A stretch of 64,000 nucleotides of DNA from Neobacillus notoginsengisoli (GCF_003515685.1 NZ_QWEG01000004.1:1-64000), one strand, 5' to 3'. Shown: positions 45,299-54,582, counted from the stretch's first letter. The notes: generated by a model not told the origin, from the sequence alone. Made by a program: numbers and translations.

Positions 45299-47022
45299 AA
45301 AAATTAAGCAAATTCTTAAAGCCATTTGCTTTAATGACAGCATTTGTACTTGTTCTCGTTTTTCTCCAGTCGCTGTCGGAGCTTTATTTGCCTACGCTCA
45401 TGGCCGACATTGTCGACAAGGGCGTTATGAATGGGGACTCCGCATACGTTTGGAAAATCGGCGGGTACATGCTTCTCGTTGCTGCGGGCGGAATGGCCTG
45501 TTCAATCGCTGCAAGTTATTACTCGGCAAAAGTCGCTTCCGGATTCGGGAAGAACCTCCGAAGCAAAGTTTTTTCTCATGTCAGTGGGTTTTCCCTGCAC
45601 GAATTTGACCAGATTGGGACATCCTCGCTGATTACAAGAACAACCAATGATATTACCCAGGTCCAGCAAGTGCTTGTCATGATGCTCAGGATGATGGTCA
45701 TGGCGCCGCTCATGTGTATTGGTGGAATTATTATGGCGGTGTCAAAAGATGCGAAGCTGACTCTTGTTCTCGCAGTATCCTTGCCTGTCCTTATTTTAGT
45801 CATTGTGATTCTTGCAAAAAAAGGCCTTCCCTTGTTCAAGTCGATGCAGAAAAAGCTCGACGGCTTGAACCGGGTACTCAGAGAGAACCTGACTGGAATC
45901 CGGGTTGTCCGCGCCTTTAATCGGATTGAACACGAGAAAAAGCGCTTTGATGTCGCGAATCTGGATTTAACGGAGACGGCCATTAGAGTAAACAAACTGA
46001 TGGCAACGCTTATGCCAATTATGATGATTTTCCTCAATCTGACTACCGTGGCCATTATTTGGTTCGGCGGCATCCGGATTGATCACGGGCATATGCAGGT
46101 CGGGGACTTGATGGCTTTCATTCAGTATGCCATGCAAATTATGTTTTCGCTTGTCATGGTCTCGATGATGTTTGTGATGATTCCGCGCGCGGCTGTTTCT
46201 GCGGGCCGGATCACCGAAGTGCTGGAGCTGACTGCTGATATTAGCGATCCACTTGCACCGAAGCAGCCGGAAGCTGGAAGAGGGGTTGTCGAGATCCAGG
46301 ATGTTACATTCCGCTACCCGGGTGCCGAACTGCCGGCGCTCTCAAGCATTTCTTTCGCAATGAAACCGGGCGAAACAACGGCCATCATCGGAGGGACCGG
46401 GTCCGGCAAGTCGACTTTGGTGAATCTGCTGCCGCGCTTTTATGATATTGAGAGTGGCAGGATCCTTATAGACGGAGTCGATATCCGTGAGATGACCCAG
46501 GACGATATTAGAAGCAGAATCGGCTTTGTTCCGCAGCAGGCTGTCTTGTTTTCTGGGACAATAGCTGAGAATATCCGCTTCGGAAAAGAAGATGCCACCG
46601 ATGAGGAAATCCGTCATGCAGCGAAAATTGCCCAGGCCGAAGACTTTATTGAGGCAATGCCGGATGGCTATGATTCTATCATTTTCCAGGGTGGATCCAA
46701 TGTTTCCGGAGGCCAGAAACAAAGGCTTTCCATTGCCAGGGCGCTTGTCAGAAAGCCTGAAATCTATGTGTTTGACGACAGTTTTTCTGCGCTTGATTTC
46801 AAAACGGATGCGAAACTGAGAGCGGCTTTGAAGGCAGAAACAGGCGATTCATCGGTCCTGATCGTTGCCCAGCGGGTCAGCACTATCATGGATGCCGACC
46901 AGATCATTGTTCTTGATGAAGGAAAAATCGCCGGCATTGGCAAACATAGAGAACTGCTGGAAACAAACAAGGTTTATAGGGAAATTGTCATGTCTCAGCT
47001 TTCCGAGGAGGAGATTGTCTGA
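45295..47022 (+). CDS. ABC exporter subunit with degenerate ATP site (YfiB/BmrC type)
   Basis: 575-residue half-transporter: six helices (about 15-300), then an ATPase domain with Walker A GGTGSGKST and signature VSGGQKQRLSIARAL. The Walker B is YVFDDSFSALD, with Asp where the catalytic Glu belongs. This matches the non-catalytic partner of heterodimeric exporters such as TM287/288 or BmrCD, pairing with the following gene. Multidrug or peptide export is likely. Coupled by overlap to marR and to the next gene (1 bp). Confidence 0.9.
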   Translation: MKKLSKFLKPFALMTAFVLVLVFLQSLSELYLPTLMADIVDKGVMNGDSAYVWKIGGYMLLVAAGGMACSIAASYYSAKVASGFGKNLRSKVFSHVSGFSLHEFDQIGTSSLITRTTNDITQVQQVLVMMLRMMVMAPLMCIGGIIMAVSKDAKLTLVLAVSLPVLILVIVILAKKGLPLFKSMQKKLDGLNRVLRENLTGIRVVRAFNRIEHEKKRFDVANLDLTETAIRVNKLMATLMPIMMIFLNLTTVAIIWFGGIRIDHGHMQVGDLMAFIQYAMQIMFSLVMVSMMFVMIPRAAVSAGRITEVLELTADISDPLAPKQPEAGRGVVEIQDVTFRYPGAELPALSSISFAMKPGETTAIIGGTGSGKSTLVNLLPRFYDIESGRILIDGVDIREMTQDDIRSRIGFVPQQAVLFSGTIAENIRFGKEDATDEEIRHAAKIAQAEDFIEAMPDGYDSIIFQGGSNVSGGQKQRLSIARALVRKPEIYVFDDSFSALDFKTDAKLRAALKAETGDSSVLIVAQRVSTIMDADQIIVLDEGKIAGIGKHRELLETNKVYREIVMSQLSEEEIV

Positions 47023-48890
47023 TGAGCAACGAGAAACAGAATCATGGACGTGGACCGGGAGGCGGATTCGGTCCCCGCGGCATGGGCATGCCTGTCGAAA
47101 AGGCGAAGGATTTCAAAGGGACGCTGCGGAGACTGATTGGCTACTTGAAGCCTTTTAAACTCCAGCTTCTGAGCGTGCTGCTCACTGCGATTATTAGTAC
47201 CATTTTTGCCATCGTCAGCCCGAAAATCATGGGAAAGGCCACCACAAAATTATTTGAAGGCCTGATGATGAAAATAAGGCGCGTCCCTGGGGCAAAAATT
47301 GATTTTGATTATATCGGACAAATCATAGTTATCTTGATTGGGCTGTATGTTATCAGTGCCGCCTTCGCCTACCTCATGCAATACATTATGGCCGGTGTCG
47401 CGCAAAAAACGGTGTACAACCTGAGGAAGGAAGTCGAAGCAAAGCTTAATCGGCTGCCGCTGAAGTATTTCGATTCGAGGACACATGGAGAAGTGCTCAG
47501 CCGGGCGGTCAATGATGTTGATAATATCAGTAACACCCTTCAGCAGAGTCTGACACAAGCGATTACTTCGTTCGTGACCATCATCGGTGTCATTATCATG
47601 ATGCTCTCGATCAGTCCACTGATGACACTGATTGTCGTTGCGACACTTCCGTTAAGTGTCTTAGGTATTGCAAATATAGCCAAGAAATCGCAGCAGTATT
47701 TTATGGGGCAGCAAAAATCGCTTGGCATGCTAAATGGACACGTCGAAGAAATGTATACCGGCCATAAGATCAGCAAGGTTTTCGGCCATGAACAGAAGTC
47801 ACAGGAGAAATTTGAAGAAATCAATGAGCAGTTATATGAATCTGCCTGGAAAGCCCAGTTTATTTCGGGAATGATCATGCCAATCATGTCCTTCATTAAC
47901 AATATAGGCTATGTCCTCGTTTCAGCTGTCGGCGGTATTCTCGTGATGAAAAAGACGATTGAAATCGGGGATGTCCAGGCGTTTATCCAATACACAAGGC
48001 AGTTTTCCCAGCCGGTAGCCCAAACGGCACAAATTGCGAACATCATTCAGTCGACAATTGCCAGTGCGGAGCGTGTGTTTGAAATTTTGGACGAAACCGA
48101 GGAAGTTCCTGAACCGGCAGACGCCCGGGAATTAGCGGAAGTAGCTGGCGAAGTTGAATTTAAACATGTTTCATTCGGCTATAAAGAGAATGGGATGTTA
48201 ATAGAAGATATGAACATCCAGGCCAAGCCAGGGCAGAGGGTGGCAATCGTCGGTCCGACAGGCGCTGGCAAAACAACGCTGATCAATCTATTGATGCGTT
48301 TCTATGAGCTCAACTCGGGAGAAATCCTCATCGACGGCGTCAATATCACCAACCTAAAACGGAGCAGCCTCCGGAGTTTGTTCGGGATGGTCCTTCAGGA
48401 TACTTGGCTGTTCAACAGTACAATCCGGGATAATATCGGTTACGGGAAGGAAGGCGCATCTGATTCGGAAATCATCGCTGCCGCGAAGGCCGCCAATGCG
48501 GACCACTTTATCCGGACGCTTCCCGATGGCTATGACACAATCCTAAACGAAGAAGCCTCGAATATTTCCCAAGGTCAGAGGCAGCTTCTGACAATTGCCC
48601 GGGCCGTCTTGGCTGACCCGGCTATCCTGATTCTCGATGAGGCGACGAGCAGCGTCGACACCCGGACAGAGGTGCAAATCCAAAGAGCGATGGACCATCT
48701 CATGAAAGGCAGGACTAGCTTTGTCATCGCCCACAGGCTCTCAACCATCCGAGATGCCGACCTCATCCTTGTCATGAATAAAGGCAAAGTCATCGAACAA
48801 GGCAATCATGAAGAACTTCTAGAAAAAGCCGGCTTCTACGCCGACCTCTACAACAGCCAATTTGCAGGTAATACGAGAAGCGCCGGCTGA
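47022..48890 (+). CDS. ABC exporter subunit with catalytic ATP site (YfiC/BmrD type)
   Basis: 622-residue half-transporter. It has a longer N-terminus with a Gly-rich stretch (GRGPGGGFGPRGMGMP), six helices (about 45-350), then Walker A GPTGAGKTT, the non-canonical signature ISQGQRQLLTIARAV, and Walker B ILILDEATSSVD with the catalytic Glu. The defective signature and the partner's Asp share one interface, so the heterodimer should have one working ATP site. A terminator follows. Confidence 0.9.
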   Translation: MSNEKQNHGRGPGGGFGPRGMGMPVEKAKDFKGTLRRLIGYLKPFKLQLLSVLLTAIISTIFAIVSPKIMGKATTKLFEGLMMKIRRVPGAKIDFDYIGQIIVILIGLYVISAAFAYLMQYIMAGVAQKTVYNLRKEVEAKLNRLPLKYFDSRTHGEVLSRAVNDVDNISNTLQQSLTQAITSFVTIIGVIIMMLSISPLMTLIVVATLPLSVLGIANIAKKSQQYFMGQQKSLGMLNGHVEEMYTGHKISKVFGHEQKSQEKFEEINEQLYESAWKAQFISGMIMPIMSFINNIGYVLVSAVGGILVMKKTIEIGDVQAFIQYTRQFSQPVAQTAQIANIIQSTIASAERVFEILDETEEVPEPADARELAEVAGEVEFKHVSFGYKENGMLIEDMNIQAKPGQRVAIVGPTGAGKTTLINLLMRFYELNSGEILIDGVNITNLKRSSLRSLFGMVLQDTWLFNSTIRDNIGYGKEGASDSEIIAAAKAANADHFIRTLPDGYDTILNEEASNISQGQRQLLTIARAVLADPAILILDEATSSVDTRTEVQIQRAMDHLMKGRTSFVIAHRLSTIRDADLILVMNKGKVIEQGNHEELLEKAGFYADLYNSQFAGNTRSAG

Positions 48891-48894
48891 AATA

Positions 48895-48937
48895 AAAAGG
48901 CAATGTCCCTCAACTAAGACGGGGCATTGCCTTTTAT
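48895..48937 (+). terminator. Terminator
   Basis: AAAAGGCAATGTCCC pairs with GGGGCATTGCCTTTT. Confidence 0.88.
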
Positions 48938-49059
48938 TGTTATATAGAAAAATAAAAGAGAGGGTTGTTCAATAAAACACTTGATGTTATAATCTGATAG
49001 TGTGATAATATGGTAACGTACTAAAGGATTTTCAAAAAATATAAATAAGGGTGGTTAAA

Positions 49060-49845
49060 ATGATGAAGCGTTTAGGAATGACAGTCTTTTTGATTTCTGC
49101 ATTGTTTATGATCCTGACAGGCTGCTCAGGCAGCTCAACAGCCGGAAAAGGAAACAACGATACACTCATTATCGGAATTGACGATAAGTTCGCGCCAATG
49201 GGATTCAGAGACAAGAGCAATGAGCTTGTCGGCTTCGATATTGACTATGCGAAAGCAGCTGCCAAGGAAATGGGCATGAAGGCAAAGTTCCAGCCAATCG
49301 ACTGGAAAACAAAAGAGTCCGAACTGAGCAGTGGACGGATTGACCTGATTTGGAACGGATACACTATTACGGACGATCGGAAGAAAAAGGTTCTTTTCAC
49401 AAAGCCTTATCTTGAAAATGCCCAGGTGGTTGTCACTCTTGCCGACTCGAAAATTGGCAAGCTGGCTGACTTGGAAGGAAAAGTCGTTGGTCTCCAAGGA
49501 TTGTCTTCAGCTTCAGATGCATTGGCGGCAAACCCGGTGAATACAAAAGTTAAAACAGTAACCGAGTTCGCGGACAATGTCATGGCGCTTAACGATTTGA
49601 AGAGCGGCCGTCTGGATGCGGTTGTCATCGATGAAGTCGTCATCGACTACTACATGACCAAAGAAGAAGGCACCTTTAAAGTCCTTGATGAGTCACTCGC
49701 TCCTGAGCAATATGGAATCGGCGTGAAAAAGGGCAACGAGGAACTTCTTGAAAAGCTACAAAAAGCCCTCGATCAATTGAACGAGAACGGCAAAGCCGCT
49801 GAAGTTTCAAACAAGTGGTTCGGGGAAGATAAGATACTAAAATAA
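49060..49845 (+). CDS. Amino acid ABC transporter substrate-binding lipoprotein
   Basis: 261-residue lipoprotein, signal peptide with lipobox LTGC (Cys at about 22). The family 3 solute-binding domain follows: DDKFAPMGFRDKSNELVGFDIDYAKAAAKEMG, the ligand-binding region WNGYTITDDRKKKVLFTKPYL, and VVIDEVVIDYYM in the second lobe. It probably binds a polar amino acid or cystine; the ligand is not determinable. AAGGGTGG lies before ATG 49060. It is the first gene of a three-gene importer. Confidence 0.9.
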   Translation: MMKRLGMTVFLISALFMILTGCSGSSTAGKGNNDTLIIGIDDKFAPMGFRDKSNELVGFDIDYAKAAAKEMGMKAKFQPIDWKTKESELSSGRIDLIWNGYTITDDRKKKVLFTKPYLENAQVVVTLADSKIGKLADLEGKVVGLQGLSSASDALAANPVNTKVKTVTEFADNVMALNDLKSGRLDAVVIDEVVIDYYMTKEEGTFKVLDESLAPEQYGIGVKKGNEELLEKLQKALDQLNENGKAAEVSNKWFGEDKILK

Positions 49846-49864
49846 TAACTGAATGATAAACAGG

Positions 49865-49897
49865 ACAGGGGTTCCTATAGGAACCCTGTTTGTTTCG
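49865..49897 (+). promoter_or_regulatory. Intercistronic hairpin between binding protein and permease
   Basis: ACAGGG(G)TTCCTA pairs with TAGGAACCCTGT (one bulge), followed by a T-rich stretch. Such partial terminators typically let the binding protein be made in excess over the membrane parts. Confidence 0.7.
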
Positions 49898-49919
49898 GTT
49901 TTGCTACGGAGGAATTCCT

Positions 49920-50579
49920 ATGTCTCTCGACTATATCTTTTCAATCAGCGGACCCATGCTGCAAGGGGCAAAAATGACGATTCTGCTCTTCTTCGTCGCG
50001 ATCATCTCATCCATTCCGCTTGGATTTTTGCTGACGCTCGCAGTGAAAAGCAGTTTTAAGCCGCTATCCTGGCTGGCTCAAGGATATATTTATGTGATGC
50101 GCGGTACGCCGCTTCTGCTCCAACTTTTGTTCATCTGCTTCGGTCTGCCGATGCTTCCAGTAGTTGGGGAATATTTAGTGCTGGATCGATTCTTTGCGGC
50201 TTCGCTCGGCTTCATCCTAAACTATGCGGCTTATTTTGCGGAAATCTTCCGCGGCGGCCTGTTGGCGATTGATAAAGGCCAGTATGAAGCCTCACAGGTG
50301 CTTGGCTTGTCAAAATGGCAAACAACTGTCCGGGTCATCTTGCCGCAAATGTTCAGGATTGCCCTACCGGCTGTCGCGAACGAATCGGTCACGCTTGTAA
50401 AAGATACAGCACTCCTATACGCTGTAGCCGTTCCTGAATTGCTTCATTTTGCCCAGACGGCTGTGAACCGTGATTTTACAATTGTTCCATTTTTCGTAGC
50501 CGGGGTTATTTATCTTGCCATGACGCTTGTATTGACGGTTTTCTTTAAATGGATTGAGCGGCGCTTTAATTTCCAATAG
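49920..50579 (+). CDS. Amino acid ABC transporter permease
   Basis: 219-residue HEQRO-type permease from ATG 49920 (GGAGG upstream); the longer frame from 49890 includes the hairpin and is unlikely. About five helices. YVMRGTPLLLQLLFICFGLP near 57-76 and the EAA loop EASQVLGLSKWQTTVRVILPQMFRIALP near 123-150 are typical of polar amino acid importers. It is followed 15 bp later by the ATPase gene. Confidence 0.91.
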   Translation: MSLDYIFSISGPMLQGAKMTILLFFVAIISSIPLGFLLTLAVKSSFKPLSWLAQGYIYVMRGTPLLLQLLFICFGLPMLPVVGEYLVLDRFFAASLGFILNYAAYFAEIFRGGLLAIDKGQYEASQVLGLSKWQTTVRVILPQMFRIALPAVANESVTLVKDTALLYAVAVPELLHFAQTAVNRDFTIVPFFVAGVIYLAMTLVLTVFFKWIERRFNFQ

Positions 50580-50594
50580 AAAGGGGTGGGGAAA

Positions 50595-51341
50595 ATGGCT
50601 ATGATTGAAGTAAGCAATATAAAGAAGTCTTTCGGCCAGGTCGAAGTGCTGAAGGATATTTCTTTTGAAGTGAATAAAAATGAAGTTGTCGCGATTATCG
50701 GCCCTTCCGGTTCCGGCAAAAGCACCATGCTCCGGAGCCTCGTCCATCTCGAAAAAATTGACGGCGGCAGCATTGCGGTTGAGGGAGATTATCTGGCGAA
50801 GGATGGTGTCTACCGAAGCCAGCTGGAAACAAAGCGGGTCACTACGAAGATGGGGATGGTATTCCAGCATTTCAATCTGTTTCCTCACCTAACCGTGAAA
50901 CAAAATCTCGAACTGGCGCCTAAACTTGTCAAGAAGGATCTGTCTGTTGGGTTACGGAAACGGACCGACGAGCTTTTGGCAAAAATCGGCCTCACAAGCC
51001 ATGCGAATGCGTACCCGGCCAACCTATCAGGTGGTCAAAAGCAAAGGGTAGCGATTGCCAGAGCGCTCATGATGGACCCGGACATCCTCCTTTTTGATGA
51101 GCCGACATCCGCGCTTGACCCTGAACTAACTGGCGAGGTGCTCCAGGTCATGAAGAAGCTCGCTGAGGAGCATATGACGATGATTGTTGTGACACACGAA
51201 ATGGGTTTTGCCCGTGAGGTGGCTGACCGGGTGATTTTCATGGATAACGGTGAAATCGTGGAAGAAGGACCACCGTCGGAAATTTTCACGAATCCTCGCA
51301 ACGAACGGACGAAGGCCTTTTTAATGCGAAGCCTGAAGTAA
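50595..51341 (+). CDS. Amino acid ABC transporter ATP-binding protein
   Basis: 248-residue ATPase of the GlnQ/TcyN type. It has Walker [11 protein letters not shown]-loop [12 protein letters not shown], signature [15 protein letters not shown], Walker [16 protein letters not shown] and [27 protein letters not shown] precedes ATG 50595. It completes the importer with the two preceding genes. Confidence 0.92.
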   Translation: MAMIEVSNIKKSFGQVEVLKDISFEVNKNEVVAIIGPSGSGKSTMLRSLVHLEKIDGGSIAVEGDYLAKDGVYRSQLETKRVTTKMGMVFQHFNLFPHLTVKQNLELAPKLVKKDLSVGLRKRTDELLAKIGLTSHANAYPANLSGGQKQRVAIARALMMDPDILLFDEPTSALDPELTGEVLQVMKKLAEEHMTMIVVTHEMGFAREVADRVIFMDNGEIVEEGPPSEIFTNPRNERTKAFLMRSLK

Positions 51342-51423
51342 ATGGAATCTTCATCAGCAGCGGTTTTTTTCTTTCGTCCTAATGATTAGCCGTGCTGAAT
51401 CGAATCAAAGGATGAGATGTTAA

Positions 51424-52032
51424 TTGGATAAGGAACGCTATCATGATACCCTGCTGAATATAAAAACGGGTGGCAGCCAGAAAGGTTTTTTAAAGTCGAT
51501 TCATTACCACCCTTATGAACCGACCCCTTATGAGGCACTCAAAGTACTGTTTTCCGAGTATAGTCTTTCAAGCCGGGACAGGCTTGTTGACATTGGCTGC
51601 GGAAAGGGCAGGCTGGCGTTCTATGCCAATGATCTCTTCAATGCAACCGTTGTGGGTATTGAGATGAATGAAGTTTTTTGGCATGAGGCGATGGAAAACC
51701 GGACTAGCTACTTGGCAAAAAGGAAGAAACGCAGCGACAAGCTTCATTTTTACTGCTGTCTGGCTGAGGAATACGAGATTCAGCCGGAGGATAATCGGTT
51801 TTATTTCTTTAATCCATTTACACTGGCTATTTTTGCAAAAGTAGTTCACAGGATTCTGGAATCTGCAGAAAAAAGTCCCCGGGAGATTGAAATGATTCTC
51901 TATTATCCTTCCGGAGATTATGTTCATTTCCTTGAATACCAGACTTCCTTTGAATTAGTCCAGGATATTCCGCTGCCCGGCTTGGCCGAGAAAAATATCA
52001 ATGAGCGGTTTCTTGTATACCGTTTGCAATAA
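51424..52032 (+). CDS. Class I SAM-dependent methyltransferase
   Basis: 202-residue soluble protein. LVDIGCGKGRLAFYANDLFNATVVGIEMNEVF near 55-86 is motif I and post I of a Rossmann methyltransferase, with the acidic ribose-binding Glu in GIEMNE. FYFFNPF near 122-128 occupies motif IV. The substrate is unknown; the layout recalls small-molecule or lipid methylases. The start is a TTG, with AAAGGATGAG upstream. Confidence 0.8.
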   Translation: MDKERYHDTLLNIKTGGSQKGFLKSIHYHPYEPTPYEALKVLFSEYSLSSRDRLVDIGCGKGRLAFYANDLFNATVVGIEMNEVFWHEAMENRTSYLAKRKKRSDKLHFYCCLAEEYEIQPEDNRFYFFNPFTLAIFAKVVHRILESAEKSPREIEMILYYPSGDYVHFLEYQTSFELVQDIPLPGLAEKNINERFLVYRLQ

Positions 52033-52048
52033 TGCAGATTTACGTTGA

Positions 52049-52085
52049 AAAATGGCCTCCCAATAAATGGAGGCCATTGTTGTTT
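52049..52085. terminator. Bidirectional terminator
   Basis: AATGGCCTCC pairs with GGAGGCCATT between two converging genes, with A-rich and T-rich flanks. Confidence 0.85.
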
Positions 52086-53768
52086 TTACTCCTTAACCGA
52101 TTTTCCACAGTTCGTCGCTGTGGGTTCATAAACAGATGAATAAGTTTTGTAGCCGCCGTCGAGGTTTTTCACCTTAATGCCGTGCTGGGACAAGATTCTA
52201 GCGGCAAGGTAACCGCGCAGGCCTACCTGGCATGATACATAAACCGTTTCGTCTTTTGGAAGCTCCGAAGCTCGCTCGCGGAGTTCACCCAGCGGGATGC
52301 AGATCGAGCCTTCAATATAACCCTTTTCCCGCTCGGAATGCTCGCGTACGTCAATAAGCATGCCCCCATCCGCAACGATCTCATCAATCTCATGCCATTG
52401 GACCGCTTCTACGAGGCCGTCGGCAATATTCATAGCTGCATAGCCCGCAATATTGACAGGGTCCTTCGCCGATGAGTATGGCGGTGCGTAAGAAAGTTCC
52501 AGAGCCGGCAAATTATAAATAGTCAGGTCGCCTTTAATAGCGGTAGCGATGACATCAATTCGCTTGTCGACGCCATTCTTGCCGATGGCCTGGGCACCGA
52601 AAATCTTCCCGGTTTCTTTGTCAAAAATAAGCTTCAGCGCGATTGGCGCTGCACCGGGATAGTAGCCCGCGTGGGAACCAGGATGGACATGGACAACCTC
52701 ATACGGAATGCCAAGCCTGTTCAAGGTCTTTTCGTTGTTCCCGGTTGCTCCCGCGGCCAGGTCAAACACTTTTGCAATGGATGTGCCAAGTGTGCCGTTG
52801 TACTTCGCCGCAAGGCCGCTAATGTGATCGGCGGCAAGACGGCCTTGGCGGTTCGCAGGCCAGGCAAGTGGAATCTGCGTCGGCTTGCCGTTAATATAGT
52901 CGGTGACTTCAATTGCATCCCCGATTGCATATATGTCAGGGTCATCTGTCTGCAGATACTCATTGACCACAATCCCGCCGCGCTCGCCAGTCCTCAACCC
53001 AGCTTCGGCCGCCAGTTTGTTTTCTGGACGGACCCCGATGGCCAGGATAATCATATCGGTTTCGATCTTCCGCCCGCTGTTCAACACAATCGCTTTGCCG
53101 TTTTGTTCAAAAGAAGAAACGCCGTCTTCCAATATCAGGTTGACTCCCTTTTCTATCATATGGCCATGCAGGATGGAGGCCATCTCAACATCGAACGGCG
53201 CCATTACTTGATTGCCCATTTCAACGACGGTAACCTCAATGCCGAGATCCCAAAGGTTTTCAGCCATTTCAATACCGATAAACCCGCCGCCAATGACTGT
53301 TGCCTTCCGCGGCTTTTTCTCATCTGCATACGCTTTGATTTTATCGGTATCTGGAATATTCCTTAACGTAAATAAAGCTTCTGCCTCTTCAATGCCTGGA
53401 ATTGGCGGCTTAATTGGACTCGCGCCAGGGGAGAGAATCAACTTATCGTAGGATTCCTCGTACGTTTCACCTGTCTTCAAGTTTTTCACTTCAACGGTTT
53501 TCCGGTCGCGATGGATCTTCGTTACTTCGCTTAGGTTCCGGATATCAAGATTGAACCGATTTGTCATGCCTTCGATCGTCTGGACAAGCAGTTTATCCCG
53601 GTTCGTAATTGTTCCGCCTATATAATAAGGAAGCCCGCAATTTGCAAAAGAGATATATTCACCGCGTTCGAACAGAATGATGTCTGCTTTCTCATCAAGC
53701 CTGCGCAGTCTGGCAGCTGCTGTAGCACCGCCAGCTACTCCGCCTACAATAAGGACTTTTTTGCCCAT
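52086..53768 (-). CDS. cdr: CoA-disulfide reductase with C-terminal rhodanese domain
   Basis: 560-residue flavoprotein reducing CoA disulfide, CoA persulfide or polysulfide with NAD(P)H. The FAD site is VGGVAGGATAAARLRR (8-23), the redox Cys44 is in SFANCGLPYYIGG, the NAD(P) site is VIGGGFIGIEMAENL (about 157-171), and the dimer domain extends to 440. The C-terminal rhodanese domain (about 465-555) has the active Cys513 in CQVGLRGYLAARIL. This CoADR-RHD fusion detoxifies sulfane sulfur. Its promoter carries a CsoR/CstR-type operator, in line with persulfide sensing. Confidence 0.92.
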   Translation of the reverse strand: MGKKVLIVGGVAGGATAAARLRRLDEKADIILFERGEYISFANCGLPYYIGGTITNRDKLLVQTIEGMTNRFNLDIRNLSEVTKIHRDRKTVEVKNLKTGETYEESYDKLILSPGASPIKPPIPGIEEAEALFTLRNIPDTDKIKAYADEKKPRKATVIGGGFIGIEMAENLWDLGIEVTVVEMGNQVMAPFDVEMASILHGHMIEKGVNLILEDGVSSFEQNGKAIVLNSGRKIETDMIILAIGVRPENKLAAEAGLRTGERGGIVVNEYLQTDDPDIYAIGDAIEVTDYINGKPTQIPLAWPANRQGRLAADHISGLAAKYNGTLGTSIAKVFDLAAGATGNNEKTLNRLGIPYEVVHVHPGSHAGYYPGAAPIALKLIFDKETGKIFGAQAIGKNGVDKRIDVIATAIKGDLTIYNLPALELSYAPPYSSAKDPVNIAGYAAMNIADGLVEAVQWHEIDEIVADGGMLIDVREHSEREKGYIEGSICIPLGELRERASELPKDETVYVSCQVGLRGYLAARILSQHGIKVKNLDGGYKTYSSVYEPTATNCGKSVKE

Positions 53769-53807
53769 CTATCTCATCCTTTCAAAAATGGATTAAAATC
53801 TATGTTC

Positions 53808-53837
53808 ATTATACCCCTATGGGTATATGGGTGTCAA
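53808..53837 (-). promoter_or_regulatory. cdr promoter with CsoR/CstR-like operator in the spacer
   Basis: On the minus strand TTGACA (53837-53832) and TATAAT (53813-53808) are 18 bases apart. The spacer holds the dyad TATACCC-CTAT-GGGTATA (53810-53827), which overlaps the -10. TACCC-N4-GGGTA is the core of operators of the CsoR/CstR copper and persulfide repressors. The repressor gene is not in the window. Confidence 0.78.
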
Positions 53838-53943
53838 AGAAATTTTCGGAAGTTGCGAAATTATTCACAAACTTGATTAACCCGCCACTAAAACGATAAG
53901 GTATACTAGACACAACTCGCTTTGAAAGGGGAAAAGACATTAT

Positions 53944-54444
53944 ATGCGTAACCGAAAAACCTTACTAAGCTTTTTCCTGTTGATGGCCTTTACGCTCGTA
54001 CTGGCCGGCTGTTCAGGGAATAAAGCTTTACTTGATGACAAGGGGAAGGAAGTTTCCCTGGAAAACAAGGACAAACCTACTCTCGTATTCTTCTTCACCG
54101 GCAATACCTGAGACTATTGTAAATCGCAGCTGGTCGAGCTGCAGAAAAACAAAAATTTATTTGCTCAATTCCCGGGTGATGTTTATGCCCTAAGCGCATC
54201 CTCCCCAGAAGATCATAAAGAATTGAAAGAGGAGCTTGGGCTGGACTATACTCTCCTATCTGATAAATATCTGACTCTTATTGAAAAAGCGGAGCTGAAG
54301 GATCCGAGTGGACCGAAATCAGTGAGGGGTTTCGCCGTCCTTGATAAGGACGGAAACATCCTTGAATCCCAGCAGTTGGACCCGTTCGGGGACCAGGTTG
54401 GGGAAATCATCCCGTATGCGGCCCAAAAGGTCGGCGGACAATAG
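53944..54444 (+). CDS. Thioredoxin-like redox lipoprotein with in-frame UGA, probable selenoprotein
   Basis: A 166-codon frame with one internal TGA (54109-54111, codon 56). Signal peptide with lipobox LAGC (Cys23). The thioredoxin/AhpC-TlpA-like fold follows: PTLVFFFTGNT, then the UGA, then DYCKSQLVELQ, so the UGA stands where the first Cys of a CxxC site belongs (U-x-x-C). After the UGA the frame stays open and conserved-looking (VYALSASSPEDH, LLSDKYL, RGFAVLDKDGNILE) to TAG 54444. A hairpin with a GGUC loop follows the UGA, as in bacterial SECIS elements. The alternative is a nonsense-mutated pseudogene; selABCD are not in the window. Confidence 0.75.
54126..54142 (+). promoter_or_regulatory. 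Candidate bacterial SECIS hairpin
   Basis: GCAGCT (54126-54131) and AGCTGC (54137-54142) form a perfect stem around loop GGTCG. The stem starts 14 bases after the UGA and the first loop G is about 20 bases from it. Known bacterial SECIS elements have a small stem with G in the apical loop at about this distance, and E. coli fdhF also has GGUC in its loop. Confidence 0.65.
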
Positions 54445-54455
54445 TCCACTTAGAA

Positions 54456-54488
54456 ACTGTTTGCCTAAATCCGGCAGGCAGTTTTTTT
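54456..54488 (+). terminator. Terminator
   Basis: ACTGTTTGCC pairs with GGCAGGCAGT (two wobbles), followed by seven T. Confidence 0.85.
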
Positions 54489-54582
54489 ATGGAAAAAAAC
54501 CACATTGAGCCAGTGCTTAATTTTTGGTATGTTAAAAGAAGAGAAAAATGCCGAATATTGTCAAAGGCATAAAGGGGCCATT

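Noticed and set aside
53944-54444. Pseudogene by nonsense mutation
   Set aside because: The stop is a UGA at the redox Cys with a SECIS-like hairpin right behind it, and nothing else in the gene is damaged. It is kept as the alternative, not the main call.
54223-54444. Independent 73-codon gene starting at 54223
   Set aside because: It is the C-terminal part of the UGA-containing frame. It has no ribosome binding site of its own and starts in mid-domain.
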